Shown piece by piece: positions 1 through 6,872 of a DNA stretch of 64,000 nucleotides. A model generated the notes under the pieces. The model was not told where the DNA came from and did not search any database. It worked only from the letters and a program-made list of their open reading frames with translations. The DNA is taken from positions 1-64,000 of the forward strand of contig CACBIC010000003.1 of NCBI GenBank assembly GCA_902539235.1, in the 5' to 3' direction. Within the stretch, counting starts at the first letter, position 1, and every line of letters starts with the position of its first letter. Origin of the DNA: an uncultured Pelagibacteraceae bacterium (GTDB taxonomy: Bacteria > Pseudomonadota > Alphaproteobacteria > Pelagibacterales > Pelagibacteraceae). A program made the position numbers and the translations under genes.

Positions 1-423
1 ATAAACTCTTTTAAAGAAACATCTTCTAAAGAAATTATTTTAGTCTCTGATAATGATAAAAATAAAATCAAAATTCAAAGATCAGCAGAAATGATTTATG
101 GTTTAAGAAACTTTATAGGCAATGCTATTAAATTTTCAAAGAGTAAAGTTAATATATTTTTAACGAGTGACGATAAAGAAATTAAAATCTCAGTGAATGA
201 TGACGGACCTGGATTTCCCAAAGATATAATTAAAAATTTAGGAGAGCCATATATAAAATCAAGTTCATTAGAAATAAACTCTAATTCAGGTTTAGGCCTA
301 GGAACTTTCTTAGGTAAAACTTTATTAGAGAGACAAAATGCAAAACTATCCTTTAAAGATGATAAAAATTTAGGTGGTGCTTCTGTTGTAATTAGTTGGT
401 CTCCTAAAAACATTTTACTATAA
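1..423 (+). CDS. regB: RegB/PrrB/ActS-type redox sensor histidine kinase (C-terminal part)
   Basis: The frame is open from base 1, so only the last 140 residues of a sensor kinase are in the window. They form the HATPase domain: N box NFIGNAIKFS, G1 box DDGPGF, then GEPYIKSS and the G2 stretch SGLGLGTFLGKTLLER. The GEPY and GLGLG..KTLLER combination is typical of the RegB/PrrB/ActS family of alphaproteobacterial redox kinases. The H box and membrane part lie upstream of base 1. A RegA-like regulator lies at 4742-5314, beyond a reverse-strand polyamine operon, which supports the assignment. Its stop is 9 bases from the convergent aguA stop. Confidence 0.8.
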   Translation: MNSFKETSSKEIILVSDNDKNKIKIQRSAEMIYGLRNFIGNAIKFSKSKVNIFLTSDDKEIKISVNDDGPGFPKDIIKNLGEPYIKSSSLEINSNSGLGLGTFLGKTLLERQNAKLSFKDDKNLGGASVVISWSPKNILL

Positions 424-432
424 AAGTAAAAC

Positions 433-1479
433 TTACTTTGGTTCCTGTTGCGTTAAACAATGAATTGCTCCAAAACCCCAAATTAATTCAGAACAATCAA
501 TTGGAATAATTTTTCTATTTTTAAACTCCTTTTTAAAAATTTTGATTACTATCTTATCTTTTGGATCTTTGAATATAGGCAACAAAACTGATTTATTTAA
601 TATATAAAAGTTAAGATATGATGCTGGAACTCTCACTTTATTTATATAAATAGGTTTGGGCATTGGAATTTTTCTAATTTTTATCTTTAGGAAATTAATT
701 TTAGTTCTTTTTAAAATTTCAAAATTTTCATTGAGATTTTTATAATTTTTATCGTTCTTATTATTTTCGTAAGCAAGAAAAACTTTATTAAATTTTACAA
801 ATCTAGCGATATCATCAACGTGACCGTGAGTATCATCTCCCTCTATCCCTTTATTAAGCCAAATAATCTTTTTTGCCCCAAAAAACTTTTTAAAGATATG
901 ATTATAGTCCTTAATTTTTAAAAAAGAATTTCTTTGTTGAATTTTACTTAACAAGCATTCTTTTGTTGTAAGCAATAAACCCTTTCCATTTACATCAATA
1001 GACCCCCCTTCAAGAACTATTGATTTCTTATTAAACTTTGGACTAATGATTCTTCCTTTGTAATGATTTTTAATCTTCAAACTGACTTTATTATCTAATC
1101 TATAATTTTTGTATTTAGCCCAGCCATTAAACTTCCAATTTAATAAAATATTTTTATTTTTTTTATCTTTAATAAATATTGGCCCTGTATCTCTCATCCA
1201 TACTCTATCAGTTTTACAAATTATAAATTTTACATTACATATTTTTGCATTATTTTTCTTAAGTAATTTTTTTATAATATTCTTAGATGTAGAGTTTTTT
1301 ATCAAAAGATTTACCTCTTGAGACTCGGTAATTTTAGAAATTATTTTAGCAAACACATTTGGAATATTTTTAAACTTACCTGGCCAATCATTTTTATTGT
1401 AAGGCCATCCTATTAATGTAGATTGTTGTTTTTCCCACTCAGCGGGCATCCTGAAAAGGGAATTAATTTTTCTACGCAT
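433..1479 (-). CDS. aguA: Agmatine deiminase
   Basis: Hydrolyses agmatine to N-carbamoylputrescine and ammonia in the cytoplasm. The 348 residues match the peptidyl-arginine-deiminase fold family: PAEWEKQQSTLIGWP near the N terminus, WMRDTGPIF, GGSIDVNG, GDDTHGHVDDIARF, and the catalytic Cys341 in GAIHCLTQQEP at the C terminus. Length is normal for AguA. It is the last gene of the four-gene reverse operon and its start overlaps the end of the amidase gene by 8 bases, so the two consecutive pathway steps are probably translationally coupled. Confidence 0.93.
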   Translation of the reverse strand: MRRKINSLFRMPAEWEKQQSTLIGWPYNKNDWPGKFKNIPNVFAKIISKITESQEVNLLIKNSTSKNIIKKLLKKNNAKICNVKFIICKTDRVWMRDTGPIFIKDKKNKNILLNWKFNGWAKYKNYRLDNKVSLKIKNHYKGRIISPKFNKKSIVLEGGSIDVNGKGLLLTTKECLLSKIQQRNSFLKIKDYNHIFKKFFGAKKIIWLNKGIEGDDTHGHVDDIARFVKFNKVFLAYENNKNDKNYKNLNENFEILKRTKINFLKIKIRKIPMPKPIYINKVRVPASYLNFYILNKSVLLPIFKDPKDKIVIKIFKKEFKNRKIIPIDCSELIWGFGAIHCLTQQEPK

Positions 1480-2347
1480 CCCTTGGATTTTTAAGAAGTC
1501 CCTTATAATAGTCTATTCTTCTATCCCTAAAAAAAGGCCAATGTTGTCTGGATGTCTCTACCTTTTTGAAATCAATTTCACAAATTAAAATATTTTCTTC
1601 TAAATTTGCCTTTTTTACTATGTTACCACTTGGATCAAACATCACACTATTACCCCAGAACTCTATCTTTTTGTTACCTTGTTTTTCAGTTCCTACTCTA
1701 TTTATTGCAGCAACATAAACACCATTGGCTATTGCGTGAGATCTCTGAATTGAAAGCCATGAGTCTAGCTGCGACTTGCCAAATTTCTTTTTTTCTTTTG
1801 GATGCCATCCAATAGCAGTCGGATAAAAAATAATTTCTGCTCCCTTAAGTGCAGTTAATCTTGCTGCCTCAGGAAACCATTGATCCCAGCAAATTAAGGT
1901 TCCTAAATTTCCTTCTGAAGTTTTAAAAGATTTGAAACCTAAATCTCCGGGAGTAAAATAAAACTTCTCATAAAATTGTGGATCATCAGGAATATGCATT
2001 TTTCTATACTTTCCTAAAATTTTGCCTTTTTCATTAATCACAATACTACTATTATGATAAAGCCCAGAAGTTTTTTTTTCAAACAGTGAAATCATTAAAA
2101 TAATTTTGAGTTCTTTAGCAAGCAAAGAGAAAAAATGACTGTTTGGTCCAGGTATTTTTTCAGCTAAATTAAAGTTTTTATGATTTTCAACTTGACAGAA
2201 ATATTTTGTTAAAAATAACTCTGGTAGACAAATAACTTTAGCTCCTTTTTTTGCTGCAATTTTAATTTTATTTGTTGCATTTTGGATATTTTTTTTTGGA
2301 TCAGACGACATTTTCATCTGCACTAATGCTATCTTTGTTTTACTCAT
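1472..2347 (-). CDS. aguB: N-carbamoylputrescine amidase
   Basis: Carbon-nitrogen hydrolase that converts N-carbamoylputrescine to putrescine, the step after agmatine deiminase. The nitrilase-family triad is visible: Glu in CLPELFL, Lys in KYRKMHIPDD, Cys in TLICWDQWFPEAA. I start at the ATG at 2347 (MSKTKIALVQMK, 291 residues), because the longer frame from 2398 would add 17 residues inside the upstream gene and the family begins at this IALVQM strand. The gap to the upstream stop is 5 bases and the downstream overlap with aguA is 8 bases. Confidence 0.92.
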   Translation of the reverse strand: MSKTKIALVQMKMSSDPKKNIQNATNKIKIAAKKGAKVICLPELFLTKYFCQVENHKNFNLAEKIPGPNSHFFSLLAKELKIILMISLFEKKTSGLYHNSSIVINEKGKILGKYRKMHIPDDPQFYEKFYFTPGDLGFKSFKTSEGNLGTLICWDQWFPEAARLTALKGAEIIFYPTAIGWHPKEKKKFGKSQLDSWLSIQRSHAIANGVYVAAINRVGTEKQGNKKIEFWGNSVMFDPSGNIVKKANLEENILICEIDFKKVETSRQHWPFFRDRRIDYYKGLLKNPRDA

Positions 2348-2352
2348 TTTTT

Positions 2353-3399
2353 TTAATTGAATAAATTTTGGAAATTTCTTTTTTGTCTTGCCTGCCAATG
2401 CTTACGATGATACGCATCGCTTGCTATAAGGGGTAATACACTTGTGGCTTCAGCAAAAACCATTTGTTCCTTCGTCACATCTACTTTACCCCATGAGCTT
2501 GCCTCTTTAAGAGTAGAACTGCTGCAGGCACCGTCTCTTGTATCTGCCACAGTTATTTGAATAGCGTACTTATGCATATCTACTTTTTTACCCAATAACT
2601 CTGCACAAACCACTGTATCTTGAATAAAATTTTTAGGGACTCCACCTCCAACCATCAATAATCCTGATTGTTTAGATTTGAGTTTAATTTCAGTTAACTC
2701 TCTAAACTCTCTTATAGAGTCAATAGTAATATGATCTTTAGGATTCTGTTCTTGGTGCATTACAAGTCCAAATCCCGCAGAACTGTCAGTAAAAGCTGGG
2801 CAAAAAATTGGAACATTGTTGTCATAAGCCGATTCTATTAATGAGTCTTTCTTTTTTGCATTTTTTTTTAAGTATTTTCCAAGTTCTTTTATAAACTCTC
2901 GTGATGTGTATGGTTTTGGTTTAAGCGAATTAGCAATTTCACATATAGTTTTATCACATGCTTGTAACTCCTCCTCATCTATGTATGTGTCATATATTCT
3001 ATCAATATAGTTATTTCTTAATTCAGTATCATCTTGAAACTGAGATCCTTGATAATGTTTAAAACCTAGAGCTTCAAAAAAGTCCATATCAATGATTGAA
3101 GCCCCTGTAGCCACAATAGCATCAACCATATTATGTTTGACTAAATCGGTATATAAATCCATACATCCGCCTGCAGAAGTCGATCCTGCTATTGTTAAAA
3201 AAATTGAACAATTTTTATCCTCAAGCATCTCATTATAAATGCCTGCTGCTCTAGCTGTATCTCGTGAGGTAAAAGACATTTTACTCATTCCATCAATAAT
3301 TTTACGAGCATCAAAAGATTTTATATCAATATGTTCAATAGGAGAATTGAGTAGAGATTTTTTATTGTGTCCGATATTTGGACTATTTTTTTTATTCAT
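2353..3399 (-). CDS. Deoxyhypusine synthase-like aminobutyl transferase (probable homospermidine-type synthase)
   Basis: The 348 residues belong to the deoxyhypusine synthase fold: GGCMDLYTDLVKH, VATGASIIDMD, PIFCPAFTDSSAGFG, VGGGVPKNFIQ, and the active-site lysine K305 in KEASSWGKVDV, which matches the Schiff-base lysine of the eukaryotic enzyme. Bacteria have no eIF5A, so the substrate cannot be that protein. Bacterial members are known or proposed to move the aminobutyl group of a polyamine onto putrescine or agmatine, giving homospermidine-like products. Its place between ornithine decarboxylase (stop/start share one base) and the agmatine-to-putrescine enzymes supports this. The exact product is inferred. 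Confidence 0.82.
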   Translation of the reverse strand: MNKKNSPNIGHNKKSLLNSPIEHIDIKSFDARKIIDGMSKMSFTSRDTARAAGIYNEMLEDKNCSIFLTIAGSTSAGGCMDLYTDLVKHNMVDAIVATGASIIDMDFFEALGFKHYQGSQFQDDTELRNNYIDRIYDTYIDEEELQACDKTICEIANSLKPKPYTSREFIKELGKYLKKNAKKKDSLIESAYDNNVPIFCPAFTDSSAGFGLVMHQEQNPKDHITIDSIREFRELTEIKLKSKQSGLLMVGGGVPKNFIQDTVVCAELLGKKVDMHKYAIQITVADTRDGACSSSTLKEASSWGKVDVTKEQMVFAEATSVLPLIASDAYHRKHWQARQKRNFQNLFN

Positions 3400-4580
3400 T
3401 AAGCTACTAAAGAACCGACTTTATCATTTGTATCATCGTACATAGATATAATTGGTTTGTCACTTAATTCGTGAATTTCATTTGAGTAAAAACCATTAAA
3501 GTTTGTTCTGAAAGTAAGGCTGTATGCCCCAAGCTGACCCAACTCAATATAGTCTCCTTCTTTAATATTATTAGGTAACAAAAAAGGACCTTTCATATAA
3601 TCTAAACCATCACATGTTGGTCCAAAAAAACTGAATGCAGTCAATTTTTTAGACTGGATTCTACCATCTGTTATCATTTTCGTCGGTAAAACAAAATTTG
3701 GCCCACCTGCATCAAATAAAGATCCGTAAGTTCCATCGTTAATGTAAAGATTATTCTTTTTTCTTAAAATAACTTTAACAATTGTAGAACCGCTTTCTGC
3801 CACTAGCGCTCTCCCTGGTTCACATATAATTTCAGGTAACTTACTCAGTTTCAGATTATTTAGTTCCTTTTTAATTTCATTCATGTAATTGATTAATGGC
3901 TCAGGATTTAGATCTGGGTATATTGATGGAAAACCTCCACCAACATTAATAGTATTAGGAATTATTTTTGTTTTTTTAATTATGTTTCCGATCTCTCGAA
4001 TTCCTTTTGAGTAAGAAATTTTATGCATACATTGAGAGCCAACGTGAAAACTTATTCCAAGCTTTTTAGAATGCTCTTTGCACAATCTCACCAAACCTAA
4101 AGCCTCTGAAGGAAGAGCACCAAATTTTCTTGACAGATCTATTTCTGCATGCTCATTTGAAATTGCAATTCTAACAAATAATTCTAAATCTTTTGCTTGA
4201 TTAGTTGCCTCTAAAATTTTTCTCAATTCATCTTTACTATCTAAGGAAAAACTTTTAACTCCGTAATCTAAGTATGCTGATGCTATACTCTCTTTACTTT
4301 TGATAGTATGCATAAAATGTAATTTAGCTTCAGGTTTTATTTTATTGATGAGTTTAATTTCATTCAAGGAGGCAACATCGAATTCATCAATTCCGTTATT
4401 AATAATTTGTTTGATAATTTTCTCGTTCGGATTTGTTTTCACTGCATACAGAACTTTACCAGGAAAATTATTCTTGAAAAATTTTACGGATTTTTTAATC
4501 TCGTTAAGCCGTATGCAATATACGGGGTAATCTGGTTGTATAGAGTTAACTAATTCGTTAACTGTTTTAAATTTTCCCAT
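3399..4580 (-). CDS. PLP-dependent ornithine (or ornithine/lysine) decarboxylase, fold type III
   Basis: Probably makes putrescine from ornithine. The 393 residues show the alanine-racemase-like decarboxylase pattern: PLP lysine K48 in LYAVKTNP, HVGSQC, NVGGGFP, CEPGRALVAESG, and the catalytic Cys in FFGPTCDGLDYMKGP. The length fits the short eukaryote-like ornithine decarboxylases. I choose the ATG at 4580 (MGKFKTVNEL) because a GAGGG ribosome binding site lies 9 bases upstream of it; the ATG at 4610 would add 10 residues that cover that site. First gene of the polyamine operon. A carboxynorspermidine or diaminopimelate decarboxylase is less likely from CDGLD and the context. Confidence 0.85.
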   Translation of the reverse strand: MGKFKTVNELVNSIQPDYPVYCIRLNEIKKSVKFFKNNFPGKVLYAVKTNPNEKIIKQIINNGIDEFDVASLNEIKLINKIKPEAKLHFMHTIKSKESIASAYLDYGVKSFSLDSKDELRKILEATNQAKDLELFVRIAISNEHAEIDLSRKFGALPSEALGLVRLCKEHSKKLGISFHVGSQCMHKISYSKGIREIGNIIKKTKIIPNTINVGGGFPSIYPDLNPEPLINYMNEIKKELNNLKLSKLPEIICEPGRALVAESGSTIVKVILRKKNNLYINDGTYGSLFDAGGPNFVLPTKMITDGRIQSKKLTAFSFFGPTCDGLDYMKGPFLLPNNIKEGDYIELGQLGAYSLTFRTNFNGFYSNEIHELSDKPIISMYDDTNDKVGSLVA

Positions 4581-4631
4581 TTCATGTGTCCCTCGCGTTA
4601 AATTACACAAAGATTTTTTAAAAAATTTAAT

Positions 4632-4670
4632 AAAAAAAACCTTATTTATTTCGCGTTTAAGGTTTTTTTT
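4632..4670 (-). terminator. Terminator-like hairpin in the leader of the polyamine operon
   Basis: A perfect 13-base inverted repeat (an A-tract followed by CCTTA, and TAAGG followed by a T-tract) surrounds a 13-base loop. Read leftward, it is a stem followed by eight T, the form of an intrinsic terminator. No gene ends here: the decarboxylase starts leftward at 4580 and regA starts rightward at 4742. It can therefore only act on a transcript heading into the polyamine operon, which suggests attenuation, or on read-through from unknown antisense RNA. Confidence 0.55.
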
Positions 4671-4696
4671 ACTTTATGTAAAGGAAAAAAGGACAT
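4646..4696 (-). CDS. Possible 16-codon leader peptide upstream of the ornithine decarboxylase gene
   Basis: A short reading frame (MSFFPLHKVKKTLNAK) starts at the ATG at 4696 and ends with TAA at 4646, inside the loop of the terminator-like hairpin at 4632-4670. A ribosome translating it would cover the left arm of that hairpin, the arrangement expected of a leader-peptide attenuator. No clear Shine-Dalgarno precedes it and no homologue was examined, so this rests on geometry alone. Leader control of ornithine decarboxylase is known in other proteobacteria (speF). Confidence 0.3.
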   Translation of the reverse strand: MSFFPLHKVKKTLNAK

Positions 4697-4706
4697 TTTT
4701 GTCGTG

Positions 4707-4734
4707 TTGAAATTTTGTCAACAGTACCTATATG
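4707..4734 (+). promoter_or_regulatory. Candidate regA promoter with short inverted repeat
   Basis: TTGAAA at 4707 and TATATG at 4729 are 16 bases apart, so transcription would start next to the ATG at 4742 and the message would be nearly leaderless. GTTGA and TCAAC arms at 4706-4722 form an inverted repeat around the -35 box, a possible operator. On the other strand the same bases contain TTGACA. A tandem ATGAGGTC repeat sits at 4732 and 4742. All of this is pattern matching without expression data. Confidence 0.3.
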
Positions 4735-4741
4735 AGGTCTC

Positions 4742-5314
4742 ATGAGGTCACAAAAAAACGTTCCAGAGCAGCTAAAATTAGCAGACTTTGCTGATAAATC
4801 GCTTCTTATTCTTGATGATGACGACCCGCTCAGAGGAAGACTTGCCAGAGCTATGGAAAAGAAAGGTTTTCAGGTTAAAGAGGCTAAAACCGTTGCTGAA
4901 GGACTTAACATAGTTAAAACGGCTCCGACAGCCTTTGCAGTGGTGGACTTAAGATTAGAAGATGGAAGCGGTCTGGACGTAGTAAAAGAACTTTACAAAA
5001 ACAGAAAAGAAAGCAGAATTGTAATGCTAACGGGTTACGGGAATCTACCTACAGCTGTAGCAGCTGTTAAAGATGGAGCTATCGACTATATAGCCAAACC
5101 TGTTGATGCAGATGATGTTGAGGCCGCATTGTTAGCCTCGCCCCAATCGAAAGCAAAACCTCCAGAAAATCCAATGTCAGCTGATAGAGTAAAGTGGGAG
5201 CATATCCATAGAGTTTTTGAATTATGCAATAGAAACGTTTCAGAAACAGCAAGAAGACTTAAGATGCACAGAAGAACATTACAAAGAATTCTCTCTAAAA
5301 GGTCTCCAAGGTAA
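4742..5314 (+). CDS. regA: RegA/PrrA/ActR-type response regulator
   Basis: Two-domain regulator of 190 residues. The receiver domain has the acidic pair in LILDDDDPL, phospho-acceptor Asp in FAVVDLRLEDGSGLD, Thr in VMLTGYG and Lys in YIAKPVDADDV. A short linker with prolines (KPPENPM) leads to a Fis-type helix-turn-helix ending RNVSETARRLKMHRRTLQRIL, nearly invariant in RegA/PrrA/ActR proteins. It would be phosphorylated by the RegB-type kinase at the left edge and control energy and redox genes. It is unusual that a four-gene polyamine operon separates the pair. The gene is less AT-rich than its neighbours, as expected of a strongly conserved regulator. Confidence 0.93.
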   Translation: MRSQKNVPEQLKLADFADKSLLILDDDDPLRGRLARAMEKKGFQVKEAKTVAEGLNIVKTAPTAFAVVDLRLEDGSGLDVVKELYKNRKESRIVMLTGYGNLPTAVAAVKDGAIDYIAKPVDADDVEAALLASPQSKAKPPENPMSADRVKWEHIHRVFELCNRNVSETARRLKMHRRTLQRILSKRSPR

Positions 5315-5316
5315 AT

Positions 5317-5868
5317 TTAAATAAATTTCCTAAGTCTTTTAAGTTGTTTTACCATTAGAGTTGCAATTAAAACTTTTAATAACTCAGCTAATAAAAAAGG
5401 TTGAGCTCCAAGCTCAAATATTGGTTTTTCCCAACCAATCAAACTTCCTAACCAAAGCATACCTAAAATATAAATAAAACTTGTTGCTAAACTTAGTTTT
5501 AAAAAAGTTTTGATTAAGTTGTTATCGTAAATAAATTTACCGGCTAAATATCCTGTAACAATAAAACCAATTAGGTAACCCATTGTAGGTCCTACAAAAT
5601 ATACTAAACCAACTCCTTTTTCAGGTGTGCCCGAAAAAACTGGTAAGCCTATAATACCTTCAAACAAGTATAATGAGATTGTAGCTACAGCAAGTTTCCA
5701 ACCTAAAGTGATACCTATCAGCAATACAACAAATGTTTGCATTGTCATCGGCACAGGATAAAAAGGGATTTTAATTTTAGAAGATATTGCCAAAAGTATT
5801 GAACCAATCAAAGCAACAAATATATATTTTATAAATTTTGCTTGTTTTAAACTTTTTACAAATTCCAT
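5317..5868 (-). CDS. bioY: BioY family biotin transporter
   Basis: S component for biotin uptake: 183 residues with about six hydrophobic helices. Family features include the N-terminal helix followed by KIPFYPVPMTMQTFVVLLIG, then GIIGLPVFSG and GPTMGYLIGF. No BioM/BioN energy-coupling genes are in the window, so it works alone or with a shared module elsewhere. It lies 31 bases downstream of the broken ABC ATPase on the same strand and 2 bases from the convergent regA stop. A vitamin S component makes sense in an organism with reduced biosynthesis. Confidence 0.9.
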   Translation of the reverse strand: MEFVKSLKQAKFIKYIFVALIGSILLAISSKIKIPFYPVPMTMQTFVVLLIGITLGWKLAVATISLYLFEGIIGLPVFSGTPEKGVGLVYFVGPTMGYLIGFIVTGYLAGKFIYDNNLIKTFLKLSLATSFIYILGMLWLGSLIGWEKPIFELGAQPFLLAELLKVLIATLMVKQLKRLRKFI

Positions 5869-5899
5869 TAGCTTAATTTAGCTTTTTTTAAACTAAAAT

Positions 5900-6830
5900 C
5901 TAGTGTTTTGTTAATTGTACAAAAACATCTTCTAAATCGCCATCTTCAGTGGAAATATCCTTAATTTCAATATTATTTTGATTTAGATAATCAACTATCT
6001 CGCTAAAATCTAAAGAATTTTTTTCATATGTAACTGAAACTGTATTTTTGTTTATTATTTTAAACTTTGCATCTTCTATAAATAATTTTCTTTCTAAATC
6101 AATATTTTTTACTTTAAAATTAATTTTTTTAGTTTTAATTCGCTCTAGCAATCTTTCAGTAGTGTCTAATGCAACTAAATTACCTTTATCTATAATAGCT
6201 ATTCGATCACACATTTCTTGAGCTTCGATAAGATAATGTGTAGTTAATATTATAGTAACACCCTCATTATTGAGTTCTTTAACATTTTCCCATAAGTTAT
6301 TTCTAAGTTCAACATCCACGCCAGCGGTGGGTTCATCTAAAACTAGAATTGGTGGTTGATGTACCATTGCTTTAGCAATAAGCAATCTTCTTTTCATACC
6401 TCCAGACAAGCTTCTAGAATAAGCATTAGCTTTATCCTGGAGCGATACCATTTTAAGTATCAAGTCAGTAATTCTATTTTTTCTTGTTACTCCGTATAAC
6501 CCAGCTTGAAGTTCTAATAATTTTTTTGGGACTAAAAAAAGCATCTAGATTTACTTCTTGAGGAACTATTCCTATTGATGCCCTTACCTGACGAGGATTT
6601 TTATCTAAATCAAAACCCCACACATTAACTTTACCACTTGTCTTTGTAACAGCGCCACCTAGAATACTTAAAAATGTTGTTTTTCCTGCTCCGTTGGGAC
6701 CAAGCAGCCCAAAAACTTCACCTTGTTTAACATTAAAATTTAATTCATTTAATGCTTTGTTTTGTTTTTTGTTTTTAGAGTTGGAGTATATCTTTGTAAG
6801 ATTCTCAACAGTTAAGGCAAATTTATTCAT
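5900..6830 (-). pseudogene. ABC-2 type transporter ATP-binding protein, frameshifted in a seven-A run
   Basis: One ATPase of about 310 residues is split over two frames. The 5' part (6830 to about 6520) carries Walker A GPNGAGKTT and the Q loop IVPQEVNLDAFFSPKK; the 3' part (down to 5900) carries signature LSGGMKRR, Walker B ILVLDEPTAGVD and a switch His in TTHYLIEAQ. The break is at 6521-6527, where the transcript has seven A after AGTCCC. Removing one A gives FFSPKKLLELQAGLYG, the expected family sequence. All motifs are intact, so this may be a sequence error, a recent mutation, or slippage-corrected expression. No permease gene is adjacent. Confidence 0.85.
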
Positions 6831-6872
6831 TCTTTTTTATAAATAGATTAAAATTCAATGTAATATGTATAT

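Noticed and set aside
1472-2398. Upstream start for aguB at 2398
   Set aside because: It would place 17 Lys-rich residues inside the end of the preceding gene; the ATG at 2347 matches the family start.
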